In this document: piece after piece, positions 59,852-64,000 of the stretch
Numbering within the stretch: position 1 is the first letter of the stretch
Layout of the letters: each line of letters begins with the position of its first letter
Source of the DNA: Owenia fusiformis
Lineage: Eukaryota > Annelida > Polychaeta > Sabellida > Oweniidae
DNA length: 64,000 bases
Assembly: GCA_903813345.2 (NCBI GenBank)
Contig: CAIIXF020000001.1
Span: 37,357,366-37,421,365, forward strand
Reading direction: 5' to 3'
Notes under the pieces: model-generated
Told to the model about the DNA's origin: nothing
Databases searched by the model: none
What the model saw: the letters and a program-made list of their open reading frames with translations, nothing else
Position numbers and translations under genes: made by a program

Positions 59852-62800
59852 CTAAAATGCAAAGTTTTATGTTATAATATACAACATATGTTAAAAGACA
59901 CAAAGAAGTTATTAGACACATCTCTGTGTAGTTGTGACATCATTTTATAACCTTGCAGCCAAAAGTAATTCCATTCAATATAAAAAACAATCCCTTTGGT
60001 ACAATTTATGCTATATCTTTTGTGAAACATGCTTCTTCAGCTGCATGGATAATTACTGTTAAGTTTAGCCAAACGATTGGGACAGATCCTCCAGTCCAAC
60101 TCTTTCACAAAGTATCAAACCTAACATTAAGGTTACAATAAGTTGTCCAGATGGGTTTATTGCAAAACCAATTCTATGTCTAGAACTTTTCATAGGATCT
60201 CAATATCTCACCTATAGTAAAGGTCATCCCTGGTGACATGACAGCAGTACCTTCATCATCTGGAATAGTGTACAAATGGGGATTTTATAAATAATGGAGA
60301 CCTACAGGGAATAAAACAACTTGGATACATTGGATATCCCTGTATAAAATTATATGATGGTTGTAAAGAAGGCACAACCATACAAAATGCCTTGTGTTAT
60401 TTGGATATCCCTGTATCAAGTTATATGATGGTTGTAAAGAGGGCACCACCATACGGAATGCCTTGTGTTATTTGGATATCCCTGTATAAAGTTATATGAT
60501 GGTTGTAAAGAGGGCACTACCATACGGAATGCCTTGTGTTATTTGGATATCCCTGTATAAAGTTATATGATGGTTGTAAAGAGGGCACCACCATACAGAA
60601 TGCCCTGTGTTATTTGGATATCCCTGTATAAAGTTATATGATGTTTGTAAAGAGGGCACTACCATACGGAATGCCTTGTGTTATTTGGATATCCCTGTAT
60701 AAAGTTATATGATGGTTGTAAAGAGGGCACCACCTTACGGAATGCTAGCAACCTTAACAGGTAAAAATTTAAATGTTATTTCGAGAAAGTGACTTCAAAT
60801 ACTGCTGTACTGTAGCCTTAGAATATACATGTTATCAATTAAAATTATTAACGTAGATACGCATGCAACACACATTTACAAGTACATTGTACGTGTTTAA
60901 ATATATGCAAAAATGTCAAAATGGGACAGGGCACTATAAATTAACAAAAATATAATCTTTTGACCACAACATAATTCATTCATATCCCAACATGCTGATG
61001 TTTGTATACAAGCATACGAATAAATTATATTTTTTCTTGATTTTTGTTTTGGAAGTTGCAAGTCATTTTTGGAAAAGTCGGCTGTGCGTTTATTGGAGTG
61101 TGTGCGTCTGTTAGAGATAATATGGTATAAGGATACAATTCTGTTTGTTGAGCCTTGCATCAAGACGTTGTCACAACAGACCCCCGAATCACCTATTTTC
61201 CTGGCAAGTTCATCCTGTGTTAATAAGCAGCGGATGATATATTGTGTCAGCCCCCCAAAAATTAGCGATGACACAAAATTTGCCCCTCCCCAAACAATCA
61301 GAAGAAACATAGATTATATGACAAACTGACAATACAAGACGTTACCTTTTAATTTTAGGCCTAATGCTAAAGAAAGCAGGCCAGGATTTATATTTTTCAA
61401 TTCAAATTATATACCCCTCTCCCCTTTTGATTTCCAGGACTATGAGGGGACGACATAGAGAGGTGCTTGATGCAAGATTATTGGCATGTGCTTTCAACTC
61501 TTACCCATTCAGGGTATAACATATGAGAGATTATGTGCTAAACTAGCATACCTGACATGTATTTACTGCAATGATTAACCTGAGGCAAGCCATGGAAGTA
61601 CTCCCCTATACCGTGACCGCAGAAATATGGCACCACTTGATAGCCTGCACCATGGGCAATATCTCTGCAAAAAACAAATAAATGACGTGTACATGCACAT
61701 TTAGCACTTTTAGATATTTTCTAGCTGGAATTGAATACAACAAAATAATTGTGAAAATTAGACTCTGGTAAGATTTTGAAAGGATTGGCCCTTAAAGCAA
61801 ATCATCTATTTTGATGCTCCGCATATTTACAATCCTGCAAGAGCAAGCACTTCAAAATTTTCTGTAACTATAGGTAATTGTGACCTTGTATATCAACAAT
61901 GAGGATCCTGTACTGTACATTGGCAGTTCCTGTTACAGTTGTTAAATTTCTTCTACAAACAGTAATATGAAAATACAATTCACATGAAGGCCTGAGATCA
62001 GAAATGTATAGGCTGGCTGAATCATTGGGCTCTTGAAACCCCATGGTTTGAATCACTGTGTTGGCATTGATATTGACATAGAACACAAAGAAGTAAGAAA
62101 TGGATGAATAATACTCACTCTATGACTTGGCCTATCTCTGAGAAGGGAATCCCTGGTTTACATATATTGATAGCCTCATCGCGACACTTCTTTGTTGTTA
62201 TTATGAGATCCATGGCAGCAGAATCTGTGTCACCAACCACATAAGTCTCGGATAAATCCCCATGGAAACCATTGTAAAATATCTATAAAAGATGAGAAAG
62301 TTAAATGTTAGGTGGATAAGGTATATCCGTAACATCAGAATAATCAATCATACAAAGCAACCACTTAAAAATGAGAACAATCCTTAAATAAATAGGCCAT
62401 AATTAAAGAAATACGTACTTACAGTTATATCAATATTGATGATGTCAGAGTTTTCTAAAGGTCTGTCATCGGGAATACCATGGCAGGCCACATTGTTTAT
62501 TGATGTACAGACTGACTTCGGGAAGTTTCGGTATAATAGCGTTGAAGGGTATGCATTATGGTCTATTACAGTTTTATGAACAAATCTATCTATTTCATCA
62601 GTAGTTATGCCAACCTAAAAGGGAATAGTTATGCAGAAAGGCAACAATGATAATACAGTAAAACCTCTCTTAGTTGAACAACTTTGGAAGTTGTACCACT
62701 TGGGAGGTGTTCCACTTACAAAGGTTCATTTAACATTAGGTCCGTTGGTCTTGGGACTCTGAAAAGTGTTCCACTAATAGAGATTTTCCACTAGAGATGT

Positions 62801-63470
62801 TCCACGTCTAGGTTTCACTGTTTATTTGAAAAAAGTTTTATAATGTACTGCTCATGAATTCAAACCATGGAAACACCCAACAAAATTGTAAAAAATCTAA
62901 TACATAATATTTGTGTTTATCAAAGCAGTGGAAAAAATTATTCAATATTCTCTAGTCAATGTATGGTAAAAATATCATGTATTCACGTATCTATAGGATT
63001 GTTATAATCAAAGGTAAAAGATTTTTATACATTTGAATATAATTTGCAATTTGGCTCATACTTACTTTGACAATTTCTGCAGTCAAATCAAGAACTTTCC
63101 TGGCTAGCTTACAACTTTCTCTCATTCCAGCAATCTGTACTTCATTCTTAATTTCTATCACCTTTGGACTATCATACGCTTTCTCATCATCAGGATCCTG
63201 TGCATAGGGAGGTTTAACTATGTGCTTTGGAACATGAAGTAGACCACTCACTGATCCAGGTTTTACAACAGAGTACTTTGGTTTAGGTTTTCGAGTAAAT
63301 CCAAATAGTGTCCTTACTTGCAAGTTCATTTGAAGTTGTTTCAATATCTTTCCCTGTATGTAACTGTAACTATGGTTACTCAAGCTCCTTGGTAGCTGTT
63401 GGGAGATCTTCCTGCACAGCGAACACAGCATCTGAATCAATAAAGTGTTATGGGAAATCAAACCAAGCAT
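59709..63470 (-). CDS. METAP1D: Mitochondrial methionine aminopeptidase 1D, 6 exons, 354 aa
   Basis: Removes the initiator (formyl-derived) Met from mitochondrially made proteins. Exons 63470-63066, 62614-62423, 62282-62119, 61664-61552, 60259-60212, 59851-59709; all GT-AG, phases consistent, 1065 nt. Residues 1-~60 are Arg/Lys/Ser-rich with few acids (mitochondrial targeting peptide); [11 protein letters not shown] follows, then the pita-bread fold. Dimetal ligands are complete: Asp197 (NIDIT), Asp208 (FHGDLSET), His271 ([11 protein letters not shown]), Glu308 (FTIEP), Glu340 (QFEHTVLIT); substrate His180 (ACHGIPD) is present. No N-terminal zinc fingers, so MAP1D rather than cytosolic METAP1. 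Oddity: the usual YPSPLGYxxFPKS loop reads [13 protein letters not shown]. Start: ATG at 63470, or Met14 at 63431, which sits right after a TTGATTCAG acceptor-like sequence. Confidence 0.95.
60212..60259 (-). CDS. METAP1D: METAP1D exon 5 (48 nt)
   Basis: Tiny exon [15 protein letters not shown]; completes Asp292 and begins the Glu308 codon. Acceptor TTCCAG, donor GTGAGA. Confidence 0.9.
60331..60745. repeat. 71-bp minisatellite, ~6 units, in METAP1D intron 4
   Basis: TGGATATCCCTGTATAAAGT starts at 60331, 60402, 60473, 60544, 60615 and 60686, exactly 71 bp apart. Units differ by only a few bases. Confidence 0.95.
61552..61664 (-). CDS. METAP1D: METAP1D exon 4
   Basis: [20 protein letters not shown] then [18 protein letters not shown]; ends at donor GTATGC. 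An internal GTTAAT after LPQ is not used in this model: splicing there would break the phase, while reading through keeps the PQVxH element of bacterial-type MetAPs. Confidence 0.9.
62119..62282 (-). CDS. METAP1D: METAP1D exon 3
   Basis: [18 protein letters not shown] (second Asp) to [10 protein letters not shown]; donor GTGAGT, phase 2. Confidence 0.95.
62423..62614 (-). CDS. METAP1D: METAP1D exon 2
   Basis: [20 protein letters not shown] to SDIINIDIT (first metal Asp); CCTTTTAG acceptor, GTAAGT donor. Confidence 0.95.
62656..62820. mobile_element. 165-bp pogo/Tigger-like MITE
   Basis: Starts CAGTAAAACCTCTCTTAG after TA and ends CTAGGTTTCACTG; such CAGT(A/G)AAACCT termini with a TA target are typical of pogo/Tigger-derived MITEs. 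Lies in METAP1D intron 1. Confidence 0.65.
63066..63470 (-). CDS. METAP1D: METAP1D exon 1 (transit peptide and N-terminal extension)
   Basis: [20 protein letters not shown] to [11 protein letters not shown]; donor GTAAGT, phase 0. The true 5' boundary may be 63431. Confidence 0.88.
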
Positions 63471-64000
63471 GCATTTATAGAAATGGCGATATTAGCTAAA
63501 TAATGGCATGGAACTGATTTAATAGGGAGGGAGGGGTTATAGGATCGAGCGGTTATGTTTGATAGCATGTACATGTAAGTAGGTTCCAAGATATTCATAT
63601 AAATATTATCACAAATGTCGTAACTTAGAAGTAAAAATAACTTAAAGAGAGCCAAAATGAATGCTATAAAAACAGTTACTTTAAAGTTACGTTAAATTTT
63701 CAGCTTCTGCTAGAAGGAAATGTAAGTAATATAACATTGGTTAAAATACATTGATGAAATATTAAGGGCAGGTTTAGTAATGAATAAGGTAATGTTGTTC
63801 AGTTTCAAATTGGTTCAGTATAGCGAATACGGTATGTTAGTATACTTTAAGGAAAAGAGAGCTTGAGCCACTTTCAATTATCATTTGGCATAAGCGTGTC
63901 TGATTTTGGCATACTCATGTCGCATTCTGGCATAATCGTTCATATCATAAGGAAAAGTAAGTTTGCTTCCACATGAGGTACTTGTTCCTTGTCTTGAATG
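63471..64000. other. 5' flank of METAP1D
   Basis: No other gene seen. The minus-strand promoter or a 5' UTR exon would lie here; none could be assigned. Confidence 0.45.

Overview
This is an intron-rich, AT-rich animal (metazoan) nuclear window, probably from a marine spiralian/lophotrochozoan invertebrate. The inference rests on animal-type GT-AG introns of 0.1 to 7 kb, a bilaterian homeobox gene, a NIT-domain membrane guanylate cyclase of a kind known from marine annelids and their relatives, chitin-binding/knottin extracellular exons, and many short nonautonomous DNA transposons and minisatellites. I cannot name the species. There is no sign of bacterial organisation.

Layout. (1) 158-6171, minus strand: 3' part missing off the left edge; a secreted mosaic protein assembled from phase-1 exons: probable signal-peptide exon, CBM14/peritrophin-like chitin-binding exon, two inhibitor-cystine-knot exons, and the first half of a Sushi/CCP domain. 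A recent 615-bp tandem duplication and a 1-kb mariner-like element lie in its introns. (2) 6.2-13.9 kb: no gene seen; two long imperfect palindromes (8.1-8.8 and 10.1-10.8 kb), a small MITE, a degenerate repeat rich in TCAAGGTCA half-sites, and a 5'-truncated LINE 3' end. (3) 13930-24177, minus strand: a complete eight-exon NIT-domain guanylate cyclase, reconstructed exon by exon to 731 aa with all splice phases consistent. Its introns carry a 1.25-kb repeat-bearing transposon, a palindromic repeat cluster, a MITE and part of a TTAA-type transposon family. (4) 24.2-33.4 kb: gene-free; piggyBac-like nonautonomous copies, hairpins, a 30-bp minisatellite. (5) 33403-42910, plus strand: a complete three-exon Mnx (HB9/MNX1-type) homeobox gene, 337 aa, with a 7.2-kb first intron that looks like regulatory DNA. 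(6) 43-59.7 kb: gene-poor; dominated by a ~2.9-kb array of a 52/53-bp repeat with mosaic higher-order duplications. (7) 59709-63470, minus strand: a complete six-exon mitochondrial methionine aminopeptidase (METAP1D type), 354 aa, with a 71-bp minisatellite and a pogo/Tigger-like MITE in introns.

The four genes are unrelated in function: extracellular matrix or defence, cGMP signalling, motor-neuron/endoderm transcription, and mitochondrial N-terminal Met excision. No operon or gene-cluster logic links them. All exon models come from reading the sequence and checking frame, splice dinucleotides and phase; none has transcript support here.
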